In this document: one piece after another, positions 6,446 through 12,830 of the stretch
Layout of the letters: each line of letters opens with the position of its first letter
Numbering within the stretch: position 1 is the stretch's first letter
Source of the DNA: an uncultured Collinsella sp.
GTDB lineage: Bacteria; Actinomycetota; Coriobacteriia; Coriobacteriales; Coriobacteriaceae
Direction of reading: 5' to 3'
NCBI GenBank assembly: GCA_902491135.1
Contig: CABUGR010000002.1
Span: 1-14,838, forward strand
DNA: 14,838 nucleotides
Notes under the pieces: model-generated
Told to the model about the DNA's origin: nothing
What the model saw: only the letters and a program-made list of their open reading frames with translations
Databases searched by the model: none
Program-made: the position numbers and the translations under genes

Positions 6446-7789
6446 ATGGCCAGTGACAACGGAAAGAGCTTCCTCGACAAGTTTGCCGAGGTCTCTGCGA
6501 AGGTGGGAAACCAGGTTCACCTGCGTTCCCTGCGTGACGCCTTCGCGACCATCACGCCGCTCTATATCCTTGCGGGTATCGCGGTTCTTATTAACAACGT
6601 CGTGTTCCCTCTGTTCCCGCTCGATGCGGCGGGCCTTGCCAACCTTCAGACGTGGGGTTCGGCGATTACGCTGGGCACCCTCAACGTCTCTGCCATTATC
6701 TTGGCCGGATTGATTGGCTACAGCCTCGCTAAGAACAAGCGCTTCGATAATCCGCTTGCTTGCATGGTCGTCGCTATCTCTGCCTTCGTCATCATGATGC
6801 CGCAGCAGATCACCGCCACGCTTGCCGCCACGAGCCCACTGCTCACCGACAAGATCACCTCCGCCGAGGTCACGGGCGCCCTTTCGACTGCCAACACCGG
6901 CACCAACGGTCTGTTCTCGGCTATTATCATCGCCCTGCTTTCCGTCTCGCTCTTCATCAAGATTTCTGGCGTCGAGAAGCTCAAGGTTAAGCTGGGCGAG
7001 GGCGTGCCTCCCGCGGTCTCCAACTCCTTCAACGTCATGATTCCGATGCTGCTTAACCTCGCGGTCTTCGCTCTTGCCGCAGCCTTGCTCGCCGTGTGCG
7101 CCGGCACCGATCTGTGCACCATCATCTCCACGTGCATCTCCAACCCGCTCAAGAGCATCATGAACGCTGGTCCGTGGGCTGTTATCCTCATCTACACCCT
7201 TGCTAACCTGCTGTTCTGCGTCGGTATTCACCAGTCCACCATCTCTGGCGCTACCGTCGAGCCGATCCTGACCATGCTCATCGTCGACAACATGGCTACC
7301 TTTGCCGCCGGTGGCACCATCCAGCCCGATCACTACATGAACATGCAGATCGTTAACAGCTTCGCCCTCATCGGCGGCTCGGGCTGCACCCTCATGCTCC
7401 TGCTCGACACGCTCCTGTTCTCCAAAAACAAGGCTTCCGAGACCGTTTCCAAGATGGCTATCCTGCCTGGTCTGTTCAACATCAACGAGCCGGTTATCTA
7501 CGGTTACCCCATCGTGTACAACCTGCCGCTCATGATCCCGTTTGTTCTCCTTCCCGACCTGTTCATCGGCATCACCTATGGCCTTACCTGCGCAGGCATC
7601 ATCAGCCCCTGCATCGCCCAGGTGCCCTGGACCATGCCTCCCGTCATCAATGCCCTGCTCGCTACGGGCTTTGACTGGCGCGCTGGCGTGTGGCAGGCTA
7701 TCGAGATTGTCATTGGCATGGCCGTCTACCTGCCCTTTATGAAGATTTCCGAGAAGGCAATCGCCAAGCAGGAGGCTCTCGCCGAGTAG
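6446..7789 (+). CDS. PTS lactose/cellobiose-family transporter subunit EIIC
   Basis: Integral membrane permease of the phosphotransferase system that binds the sugar outside and moves it to EIIB for phosphorylation. The 447-residue length is typical of the LacE/CelB/LicC family. The sequence alternates many long hydrophobic stretches, the first being ITPLYILAGIAVLI near residue 36. Conserved blocks visible are GIHQSTISGATVEPI (His262) and FNINEPVIYGYP (Asn347, Glu348), the substrate-site region of this family. AGGAG lies 5 bases before the ATG. It follows the GH1 gene after 119 bases with no clear terminator, so the two are probably co-transcribed. The family handles beta-disaccharides such as cellobiose, lichenan products, lactose or mannobiose; the exact sugar is not decidable from sequence alone. 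Confidence 0.94.
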   Translation: MASDNGKSFLDKFAEVSAKVGNQVHLRSLRDAFATITPLYILAGIAVLINNVVFPLFPLDAAGLANLQTWGSAITLGTLNVSAIILAGLIGYSLAKNKRFDNPLACMVVAISAFVIMMPQQITATLAATSPLLTDKITSAEVTGALSTANTGTNGLFSAIIIALLSVSLFIKISGVEKLKVKLGEGVPPAVSNSFNVMIPMLLNLAVFALAAALLAVCAGTDLCTIISTCISNPLKSIMNAGPWAVILIYTLANLLFCVGIHQSTISGATVEPILTMLIVDNMATFAAGGTIQPDHYMNMQIVNSFALIGGSGCTLMLLLDTLLFSKNKASETVSKMAILPGLFNINEPVIYGYPIVYNLPLMIPFVLLPDLFIGITYGLTCAGIISPCIAQVPWTMPPVINALLATGFDWRAGVWQAIEIVIGMAVYLPFMKISEKAIAKQEALAE

Positions 7790-7817
7790 AACGCCTAACG
7801 TTCGTCCCTTTCACCTT

Positions 7818-7850
7818 TGCGGGCGCCGGTACGCGGCGCCGGTGCCCGCA
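7818..7850 (+). other. GC-rich stem-loop between EIIC and EIIB
   Basis: Arms 7818-7829 and 7839-7850 (TGCGGGCGCCGG with CCGGTGCCCGCA) pair over 12 positions with one wobble, leaving a 9-base loop. No T-run follows. It lies in an unusually wide 161-base gap inside the operon. It could be an mRNA-stabilising or processing structure that sets EIIC and EIIB/EIIA levels separately. Confidence 0.6.
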
Positions 7851-7950
7851 GCTCTCTCCCTTGTGTAAAGATGCAGGGGGGTGGGCACAATAGCCGCAAG
7901 GAATAAAACCAGTTGTCGTCTGCGCGCCGCGCAGTTATAAGGAGGAAACC

Positions 7951-8253
7951 ATGAAGAAGATCATGCTCTGCTGCAATGCCGGTATGTCCACGAGCCTGCT
8001 GGTCCAGAAGATGCAGGCCGAGGTTGCAAACCGTGGTCTGGATATTGAGGTCGAGGCTCGTCCCATGAACGAGGCCCACGATCACCTGGACGAGTGCGAC
8101 ATGTTGCTGCTTGGTCCGCAGATCGGCTACACCAAGGGCGATTTTGAGAAGGAGGCCGCCGGTCGTTTTCCGGTCGAGGTCATCAACATGGTCGACTACG
8201 GCCGCATGAACGCTGCCGGCATCATCGACCACTGCGTCAGCGTGATGGGCTAG
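7951..8253 (+). CDS. PTS lactose/cellobiose-family subunit EIIB
   Basis: Small cytoplasmic phosphocarrier of 100 residues that receives phosphate from EIIA on a cysteine and passes it to the incoming sugar. The N-terminal motif CNAGMSTSLL matches the family active-site loop, with Cys8 the expected phosphocysteine (Cys7 precedes it). Further family features are the core strand DMLLLGPQIGY and a C-terminal helix. A very strong AAGGAGG site lies just before the ATG at 7951. It is third in the GH1-EIIC-EIIB-EIIA order, and the EIIA gene begins about 9 bases after its stop. Length and motifs are fully ordinary for the family. Confidence 0.95.
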   Translation: MKKIMLCCNAGMSTSLLVQKMQAEVANRGLDIEVEARPMNEAHDHLDECDMLLLGPQIGYTKGDFEKEAAGRFPVEVINMVDYGRMNAAGIIDHCVSVMG

Positions 8254-8262
8254 GTGCTCTGC

Positions 8263-8595
8263 ATGGAGGATATGAACGAACTGCAGATGACCTGCTTTGA
8301 GATCATCAGCTACGTCGGTACCGCCAAGAGCATGTACATCAATGCCGTGCAAAAGGCCAAGGAGGGCGATTTTGACGCCGCCGAGGAGCTTATCAAGCAG
8401 GGCGACGAGGCCTATAACGGTGGCCACGATGTTCACATGGGGCTTCTGAAGAAGGAGGCCAACGGCGAACGTAACGGCGAGGCCCCGTTGATTTTGCTGC
8501 ATGCCGAGGACCAGATGGCCGGCACCGAGACCATGCGCGTCATGGCGACGGAGCTCATCGAGGTTCACAAGCAGCTGCAGGCACTTCAGGCCTAG
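8263..8595 (+). CDS. PTS lactose/cellobiose-family subunit EIIA
   Basis: All-helical cytoplasmic phosphocarrier that takes phosphate from HPr and passes it to EIIB. It is about 110 residues, the usual size. The sequence shows the expected helices (TCFEIISYVGTAKSMYINAV, DFDAAEELIKQG) and the active-site segment LILLHAEDQM. There His80 is the phosphorylated residue and Asp83 the trimer metal ligand, equivalent to His78 and Asp81 of LacA-type EIIA. Start choice is uncertain: GTG 8254, ATG 8263 and ATG 8272 are all in frame. GGAGG sits too close to 8272 (2 bases), while AGG at 8252-8254 is well spaced for 8263, which is used here. It is the last gene of the operon, with a strong terminator 58 bases downstream. 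Confidence 0.93.
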   Translation: MEDMNELQMTCFEIISYVGTAKSMYINAVQKAKEGDFDAAEELIKQGDEAYNGGHDVHMGLLKKEANGERNGEAPLILLHAEDQMAGTETMRVMATELIEVHKQLQALQA

Positions 8596-8653
8596 TCGGC
8601 GTTATCGCCGCGACGGACCGTGCGGTCCAACAGACAACATAGTCCCTTTGACG

Positions 8654-8691
8654 GGCGCCGGGAGCCTCCGCCTCCCGGCGCCTTTATTTTT
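8654..8691 (+). terminator. Strong intrinsic terminator closing the GH1/PTS operon
   Basis: An 11-bp perfect GC-rich stem (GGCGCCGGGAG at 8654-8664 with CTCCCGGCGCC at 8672-8682), a 7-base loop, then TTTATTTTT (8683-8691). This separates the PTS operon from the ROK kinase gene. Confidence 0.93.
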
Positions 8692-8741
8692 GGGGATGGT
8701 CTTGCGCGGCCTGTTGGGCAGCCAATTGCGTTACCCCAGAT

Positions 8742-8782
8742 AAAACCTGCCAAAACAAACCTGTCCCTTTTTGGTAGGTTTT
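8742..8782. repeat. AT-rich hairpin element sharing sequence with the GH1 leader palindrome
   Basis: Arms 8742-8755 and 8769-8782 (AAAACCTGCCAAAA with TTTTGGTAGGTTTT) pair over 14 positions with one wobble around a 13-base loop containing CTGTCCC. Bases 8744-8765 match 4865-4886 at 20 of 22 positions. The hairpin is flanked by A/T runs on both sides, so it could also terminate transcription in either direction. It lies directly upstream of the ROK kinase promoter region. Confidence 0.7.
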
Positions 8783-8796
8783 TGCCTTGAGAGCGG

Positions 8797-8802
8797 TACC
8801 AT
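8797..8802 (+). promoter_or_regulatory. Candidate -10 element upstream of the ROK kinase gene
   Basis: TACCAT fits the relaxed TANNNT pattern 35 bases before the start codon; no convincing -35 box is present. The same hexamer recurs ahead of the pyrophosphatase gene (9912-9917). The preceding operon ends in a strong terminator, so a promoter is needed here. Confidence 0.3.
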
Positions 8803-8836
8803 ACAGGCAATGTTTAAACGAGAAAGGTGGGCTCCC

Positions 8837-9790
8837 ATGGAACCTAAGCAGTACTACATCGGCATCGACGTCGGCGGCACTTCGGTTAAGGAGGGCCTGT
8901 TCGACGAGGACGGCAACCTGCTTGCCAAGGCCAGCGTGCCCACGCCTCCTATCGTTGACGCCGCGGGCTTTGCCGCGGTGACCGAGGCTATCGACCAGGT
9001 GGTCGCCAAGGCACAGATTCCGCGTGCCTTTGTGGCGGGCATTGGCCTGGCCGTTCCGTGTCCCATCCCGGCGTCGGGCGATGCCAAGGTCAAGGCCAAC
9101 ATTGCCATTAACCTGCCCGAGCTGAGGGTCGCCATTCAGAAGCACTGCCCCGATGCGGTCGTTAAGTATGAGAACGATGCCAACGCCGCTGCCATGGGCG
9201 AGGCCTGGCTCGGTTCTGCCAAGGGCGTGCAGAACGTGGTGATGGTCACCATCGGTACCGGCGTGGGCGGCGGCGTTATCGTTAACGGCGACGTGGTATC
9301 GGGCGTTGTGGGCGCCGGCGGCGAGATTGGCCACATGTGCCTGAACCCGGCCGAGGAGCGCACCTGCGGCTGTGGCGGCCATGGCCATCTGGAGCAGTAT
9401 TCCAGCGCCACCGGCGTGGTGAGCAACTACCTTGCCGAGTGCAAGAAGGCGGGCGTCGAGCCCATTGAGCTCACCGGCCCCTCCGATTCCAAGGACGTGT
9501 TCCAGGCCTGCCGCGAGGGCGACAAGCTCGCGCTGGCCGCAGCCGACACCATGGCCGACTACCTTGGCCGCGCCCTGGCGCTTATCGCCAACGTGGTCGA
9601 CCCCGAGATGTTCCTGATCGGCGGCGGTGCGTCCGCCTCGGCCGATGTCTACCTCGACGCGGTTCGCGAGCACTTCCAGCACTACGCGCTTTCCGCCTCG
9701 CGCGAGACGCCCATTAAGGTCGCCTCGCTCGGAAACGACGCCGGCATCATCGGTGCCGCCTACGTAGCCCTGCGCGCCGCTGGCAAATAG
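8837..9790 (+). CDS. ROK-family sugar kinase (glucokinase/mannokinase/fructokinase type)
   Basis: Cytoplasmic ATP-dependent hexose kinase of 317 residues. The phosphate-1 loop IGIDVGGTSVKEG is at residues 8-20, the catalytic Asp114 is in YENDANAA, the phosphate-2 block is VTIGTGVGGGV, and the substrate block is GAGGEIGHM. The zinc motif CGCGGHGHLE (residues 177-186) has His184 where many ROK kinases have a third Cys. The ATG at 8837 is chosen because AAAGGTGG lies 6 bases upstream and the ROK fold starts immediately after it; a longer in-frame start adds no conserved sequence. It follows the PTS operon as a separate unit. Its likely job is to phosphorylate the unphosphorylated hexose freed by the GH1 enzyme, as proposed for GmuE. 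True substrate preference among glucose, mannose and fructose is not visible. Confidence 0.93.
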   Translation: MEPKQYYIGIDVGGTSVKEGLFDEDGNLLAKASVPTPPIVDAAGFAAVTEAIDQVVAKAQIPRAFVAGIGLAVPCPIPASGDAKVKANIAINLPELRVAIQKHCPDAVVKYENDANAAAMGEAWLGSAKGVQNVVMVTIGTGVGGGVIVNGDVVSGVVGAGGEIGHMCLNPAEERTCGCGGHGHLEQYSSATGVVSNYLAECKKAGVEPIELTGPSDSKDVFQACREGDKLALAAADTMADYLGRALALIANVVDPEMFLIGGGASASADVYLDAVREHFQHYALSASRETPIKVASLGNDAGIIGAAYVALRAAGK

Positions 9791-9800
9791 CTGGTACAAG

Positions 9801-9852
9801 GGGGCCAGGTTACTTTGCACCAACATGGTGCAAAGGGGACAGCCTTGGCCCC
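9801..9852. repeat. Imperfect palindrome with GGGGACAG core after the ROK kinase gene
   Basis: The inner stem TTTGCACC (9814-9821) pairs with GGTGCAAA (9827-9834) around the loop AACAT. The outer stem GGGGCCA (9801-9807) pairs with TGGCCCC (9846-9852). Between the stems on the right lies GGGGACAG. No T-tract follows. It resembles the other GGGGAC/GTCCCC palindromes here and probably belongs to the same kind of dispersed intergenic element. Confidence 0.65.
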
Positions 9853-9911
9853 ATAGCTGCCCCAAAATATGCCGTGGCCCTTCCGTCTGCGAAGGCTCGG
9901 CATCGGCGTGC

Positions 9912-9917
9912 TACCAT
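9912..9917 (+). promoter_or_regulatory. Candidate extended -10 element of the pyrophosphatase gene
   Basis: TGCTACCAT (9909-9917) gives an extended TG-n-TANNNT pattern 38 bases before the ATG; no -35 box is evident. Confidence 0.3.
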
Positions 9918-9955
9918 AGCTACGTCTAAGTACACATATCAAGTGGAGGATATCC

Positions 9956-10879
9956 ATGGCAAACGTTCTTGTCTTTGGTCACCAGAATCCCGATAACGAC
10001 GCCATCATGAGCGCCGTCGTCCTGTCCCAGCTGCTCAACCAGGTTGAGTATGCCGGCAACACCTACGAGGCCTGCGCCCTTGGTCAGCTTCCGGCAGAGT
10101 CCGCCAAGCTGCTCGCCGACGCTGGCATCGCCGAGCCTCGCGTGATCGAGTCCGTCGAGGCCGGTCAGCTCGTCGTCCTCACCGACCACAACGAGTCCGC
10201 CCAGTCCGTCGCCGGCCTTAAGGACGCCACGGTCTTTGGTGTTGTCGACCATCACCGCATCGGCGACTTCGAGACCGCCGGCCCGCTGCACTACATCTGC
10301 CTGCCCTGGGGCTCCAGCTGCACCATCGTCACCAAGCTCGCCGGCGTGCTCGGCGTCGAACTTTCCGACGTCCAGGCTAAGCTGCTGCTCTCGGCCATGA
10401 TGACCGATACGCTCATGCTCAAGAGCCCCACCACCACCGATGTCGACCGCGCCGTCGCCGCCAAGCTCGGCGAGCAGGTGGGCGTCGACCCGGTCAAGTT
10501 TGGCATGGAGGTCTTCCTCACCCGTCCGTCCGGCTCCTTCACCGCAGCCGAGATGGTCGGCAACGACATCAAGATGTTCGAGCCCGCCGGCAAGAAGCTG
10601 CTTATCGGCCAGTACGAGACTGTCGACAAGAGCCGCGCGCTCGGCATGATCGACGAGATTCGCGAGGCCATGCGCGCCTACGCCGCCGAGAAGGGTGCCG
10701 ACGGCATCGTCCTGTGCATCACCGACATCATGGAGGAGGGCTCGCAGGTCCTGCTCGAGGGCGAGACCGAGGCCGCTCAGAAGGGCCTGGGCATTGCCGA
10801 CGAGCACGACGGCGTCTGGATGCCGGGCGTCCTCTCCCGTAAGAAGCAGGTCGCTGCCCCCATCATGGCCGCCTGCTAG
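9956..10879 (+). CDS. ppaC: Manganese-dependent inorganic pyrophosphatase (family II, DHH)
   Basis: Cytoplasmic hydrolysis of pyrophosphate to two phosphates, pulling biosynthetic reactions forward. The 307-residue length is typical of family II. The N-terminal DHH domain shows FGHQNPDNDA (metal ligands His9, Asp13, Asp15), Asp77 in LTDHNE, the DHH signature at 98-100 and Asp151 in SAMMTDTLMLKSPT. The C-terminal DHHA2 domain carries the RPSGSF region and a final ARKKQ-like stretch (LSRKKQVAAPI) that contacts substrate in the family. There is no regulatory CBS insert, so this is the short, unregulated form. GTGGAGGA lies 5 bases before the ATG. It stands alone, with a strong terminator 21 bases after its stop. 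Confidence 0.95.
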   Translation: MANVLVFGHQNPDNDAIMSAVVLSQLLNQVEYAGNTYEACALGQLPAESAKLLADAGIAEPRVIESVEAGQLVVLTDHNESAQSVAGLKDATVFGVVDHHRIGDFETAGPLHYICLPWGSSCTIVTKLAGVLGVELSDVQAKLLLSAMMTDTLMLKSPTTTDVDRAVAAKLGEQVGVDPVKFGMEVFLTRPSGSFTAAEMVGNDIKMFEPAGKKLLIGQYETVDKSRALGMIDEIREAMRAYAAEKGADGIVLCITDIMEEGSQVLLEGETEAAQKGLGIADEHDGVWMPGVLSRKKQVAAPIMAAC

Positions 10880-10900
10880 GTTCTTTTGACCTAACACCGA

Positions 10901-10939
10901 CGACCGGACCGCGGACGCCCCGCGCTCCGGTCGTTTTTT
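10901..10939 (+). terminator. Intrinsic terminator of the pyrophosphatase gene
   Basis: CGACCGGA (10901-10908) pairs with TCCGGTCG (10926-10933), and after one mismatch CGCGG (10910-10914) pairs with CCGCG (10920-10924). Six T residues follow (10934-10939). This is a canonical structure. Confidence 0.94.
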
Positions 10940-10982
10940 GTGCACGGCTCCGCGTCGTCTCTTGGACAGGCGTGCCCGCGCC

Positions 10983-11003
10983 GTTGAGCAAATAATGTTC
11001 AAC
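10983..11003. promoter_or_regulatory. AT-rich imperfect palindrome upstream of nhaA (candidate operator)
   Basis: GTTGAGCA (10983-10990) and TGTTCAAC (10996-11003) are inverted copies with one mismatch around AATAA. It stands out as an AT-rich island in GC-rich sequence, 145 bases before the nhaA start. A regulator site is inferred from symmetry alone. Confidence 0.3.
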
Positions 11004-11078
11004 CTGTGGTTCCGCTTTTCGGCCACGCCTGCGTGCTTGTCGTGCAGGGTAGGCTAGATGCAAGCGTAATACGTTAGA

Positions 11079-11114
11079 GCGCGGCGCCGCCACTTGGGCG
11101 GGCCGTGCTTTTTT
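11079..11114 (+). terminator. Terminator-like hairpin in the nhaA leader (possible attenuator)
   Basis: GCGCGGC (11079-11085) pairs with GCCGTGC (11102-11108), and CCGCC (11087-11091) pairs with GGCGG (11097-11101). The stem has one bulged G and one wobble, with loop ACTTG, and is followed by six T residues (11109-11114). The pyrophosphatase already has its own terminator at 10901-10939. This second one lies only 33 bases before nhaA, which suggests control of nhaA by premature termination. A small hairpin (11118-11133) then precedes the AAAGGAG ribosome site. Confidence 0.7.
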
Positions 11115-11147
11115 AAGACGGGAGCCTTCCCGTGAAAGGAGCCGCCC

Positions 11148-12506
11148 ATGGCAGCACCCGAGCAGCTGTTCAACGTCCGTGAGCGCAAGCGTTTTGAGCG
11201 TCACGACATCTGGGAGCGCATTGCCGAGAACGGCACGATTTCCGCCGCCGTCATGGTCTTCGCCGCCATTGCCGCCGTCATTTGCGCCAATACCGATGCC
11301 TACGAGGCCATCCATCACTTTTTGGAGACCCCGCTGTATGTGGGTCTGGGCAACCTTACGGCCGGTCTCACCGTTGAACTTTTCGTCAACGACTTCCTCA
11401 TGGCGATTTTCTTTTTGCTAGTGGGCATTGAGCTTAAGTACGAGATGACGGTCGGCGAGCTCAAGAATCCGCGTCAGGCCATGCTTCCCATGCTGGCGGC
11501 CGTGGGCGGCGTCGTCGTTCCCGCCTGCATCTACCTGATCTTTAACCATGCCGGCGCCCACAACGGTTGGGCCATCCCCATGGCAACCGATATTGCCTTT
11601 GCGCTGGGCGTGCTGTCGCTTTTGGGCAATCGCGTGCCCAACGGCGTGCGCGTGTTCTTCTCGACGCTCGCCATCGCCGACGACCTCATCTCCATCGCCG
11701 CCATCGCCATCTTCTACGGTCAGAGCCCCAATCCGTTTTGGCTGGGTGCCGCCGCACTCGTGACCTGCGCGCTCGTGTGGCTCAACAAGACGCAGCATTA
11801 CCGCCTTGCCCCGTACTCGGTGCTGGGTTTGCTGCTGTGGTTCTGCATGTTCAAGAGCGGCGTACATGCCACGCTTGCTGGCGTCATCTTGGCCTTTACC
11901 ATCCCGGCCAAGTGCGGCGTTAAGCTCGATAGCCTCACCGATTGGTTGGGCGAGTGCCTGCCGCTGCTCGACGACCGCTACGACGACGAGGCACACATCC
12001 TGGGCCAGCATGACTTTACCGTCTCGACCACCAAGGTCGAGCGCGTCATGCATCGCGTGACCCCGCCGCTCATCCGCATGGAGCGTCTGATCTCCACGCC
12101 GGTCAACTTTGTGATTCTGCCGATCTTCGCGTTCGTCAACGCACAGGTTCGCCTGGTGGGCGTGGACATGAGCACGTTGCTCACCGACCCGGTGACGCTC
12201 GGCGTGTACTTTGGCATGCTGCTAGGCAAGCCGATCGGCATCTTTGGCATGACGTTCGCCTTGGTCAAGCTCAAGGCCTGCGAGCTGCCGCACAATGTCA
12301 ACTGGCACATGATTGCCGGCGTGGGCATTCTGGGCGGTATCGGCTTTACTATGTCGATTCTCATCAGCGGTCTCGCCTTCCCGACGGCCCAGTTTGAGGT
12401 TCTGGCTGCTAAGGCCGCCATCCTTGCCGGTTCGGTCACCGCTGCCGTGCTCGGCATGATCTACATGAGTGTTGTCTGCAAACATCCCGCGCCCAAGGAC
12501 GAGTAG
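11148..12506 (+). CDS. nhaA: Na+/H+ antiporter NhaA
   Basis: Integral membrane antiporter that expels Na+ (or Li+) in exchange for protons and helps control pH and salt tolerance. The 452-residue length is somewhat longer than E. coli NhaA, with a 20-25 residue charged N-terminal extension before the first membrane helix. Family blocks: FFLLVGIELKYEM (Glu95, equivalent to Glu78 region), ATDIAFALGVLSLLG, the ion-binding pair Asp178-Asp179 in LAIADDLISI, LGKPIGIFG with Lys361 (equivalent to Lys300), and GILGGIGFTMSILI near the C terminus. AAAGGAG lies 6 bases before the ATG. It is monocistronic as far as visible, since a strong hairpin terminator follows. Its leader carries a terminator-like hairpin, so expression may be attenuated. 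Confidence 0.95.
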   Translation: MAAPEQLFNVRERKRFERHDIWERIAENGTISAAVMVFAAIAAVICANTDAYEAIHHFLETPLYVGLGNLTAGLTVELFVNDFLMAIFFLLVGIELKYEMTVGELKNPRQAMLPMLAAVGGVVVPACIYLIFNHAGAHNGWAIPMATDIAFALGVLSLLGNRVPNGVRVFFSTLAIADDLISIAAIAIFYGQSPNPFWLGAAALVTCALVWLNKTQHYRLAPYSVLGLLLWFCMFKSGVHATLAGVILAFTIPAKCGVKLDSLTDWLGECLPLLDDRYDDEAHILGQHDFTVSTTKVERVMHRVTPPLIRMERLISTPVNFVILPIFAFVNAQVRLVGVDMSTLLTDPVTLGVYFGMLLGKPIGIFGMTFALVKLKACELPHNVNWHMIAGVGILGGIGFTMSILISGLAFPTAQFEVLAAKAAILAGSVTAAVLGMIYMSVVCKHPAPKDE

Positions 12507-12596
12507 GCGCGTAGAGACAGACGCCAAAACCTGCTCGAGCGCGTACGAAACGCGATTTTGAGTGGTACTTGCCACTTGCCAGACACCCCAGTGGCC

Positions 12597-12639
12597 AAAA
12601 AACGCCGTTTGTGAGTACTGTCACAAACGGCGTTTCATT
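12597..12639. terminator. Bidirectional terminator after nhaA
   Basis: A perfect 15-bp stem (12600-12614 with 12621-12635, core AACGCCGTTTGTGA) has the loop GTACTG. The plus strand continues CATTTTA and the minus strand continues with six T residues. It sits between convergent nhaA and the 84-residue gene, as expected for a shared end signal. Confidence 0.9.
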
Positions 12640-12737
12640 TTAGGTGCAAAAAATAATGTACAAATCTATTCTGTCTGTTCATTAACGATTGCGTGGCTGG
12701 ACGAAAAATGCCGATGCATCCTTCCAAAATCGGACAC

Positions 12738-12760
12738 AAAAGGCCAAGACTGGCCTTTTT
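12738..12760. terminator. Second terminator-like hairpin in the convergent gap
   Basis: AAAAGGCCA (12738-12746) pairs with TGGCCTTTT (12751-12759) around AGAC, and the T-run ends at 12760. It has A/T runs on both flanks, so it could work in either direction. Confidence 0.75.
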
Positions 12761-12772
12761 AATTCAAAATCG

Positions 12773-12793
12773 CTGTTACTAAAAAAGTAACAG
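12773..12793. other. Short AT-rich hairpin
   Basis: CTGTTACT (12773-12780) and AGTAACAG (12786-12793) form a perfect 8-bp stem around AAAAA. A TTTTTT run follows at about 12809-12814. It lies in the AT-rich stretch 12636-12830, which has no supportable gene. It may be an extra terminator, an operator or part of a small RNA. Confidence 0.5.
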
Positions 12794-12830
12794 TACTCAT
12801 ATTTGCTATTTTTTGACCACAGGCCTCAAG

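Noticed and set aside
6434..7333. Minus-strand frame of about 299 codons opposite the EIIC gene
   Set aside because: Highly Asp/Gly/Arg/Glu-rich with no domain or start signal; the plus-strand EIIC has clear family motifs.
8771..8836. Upstream extension of the ROK kinase to a start near 8771
   Set aside because: The added residues come from the hairpin and promoter region; the ATG at 8837 has a well-placed ribosome site and begins the conserved fold.
8684..9865. Minus-strand frame of about 393 codons opposite the ROK kinase
   Set aside because: Shadow of a well-supported gene; composition dominated by Gly, Ala, His and Leu, with no motif.
9926..11026. Minus-strand frame of about 366 codons opposite the pyrophosphatase
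   Set aside because: Shadow frame; it also crosses the pyrophosphatase terminator and has no start signal.
12562..12762. Plus-strand frame of about 66 codons after nhaA
   Set aside because: It runs through two terminator hairpins in AT-rich non-coding sequence and has no ribosome site.
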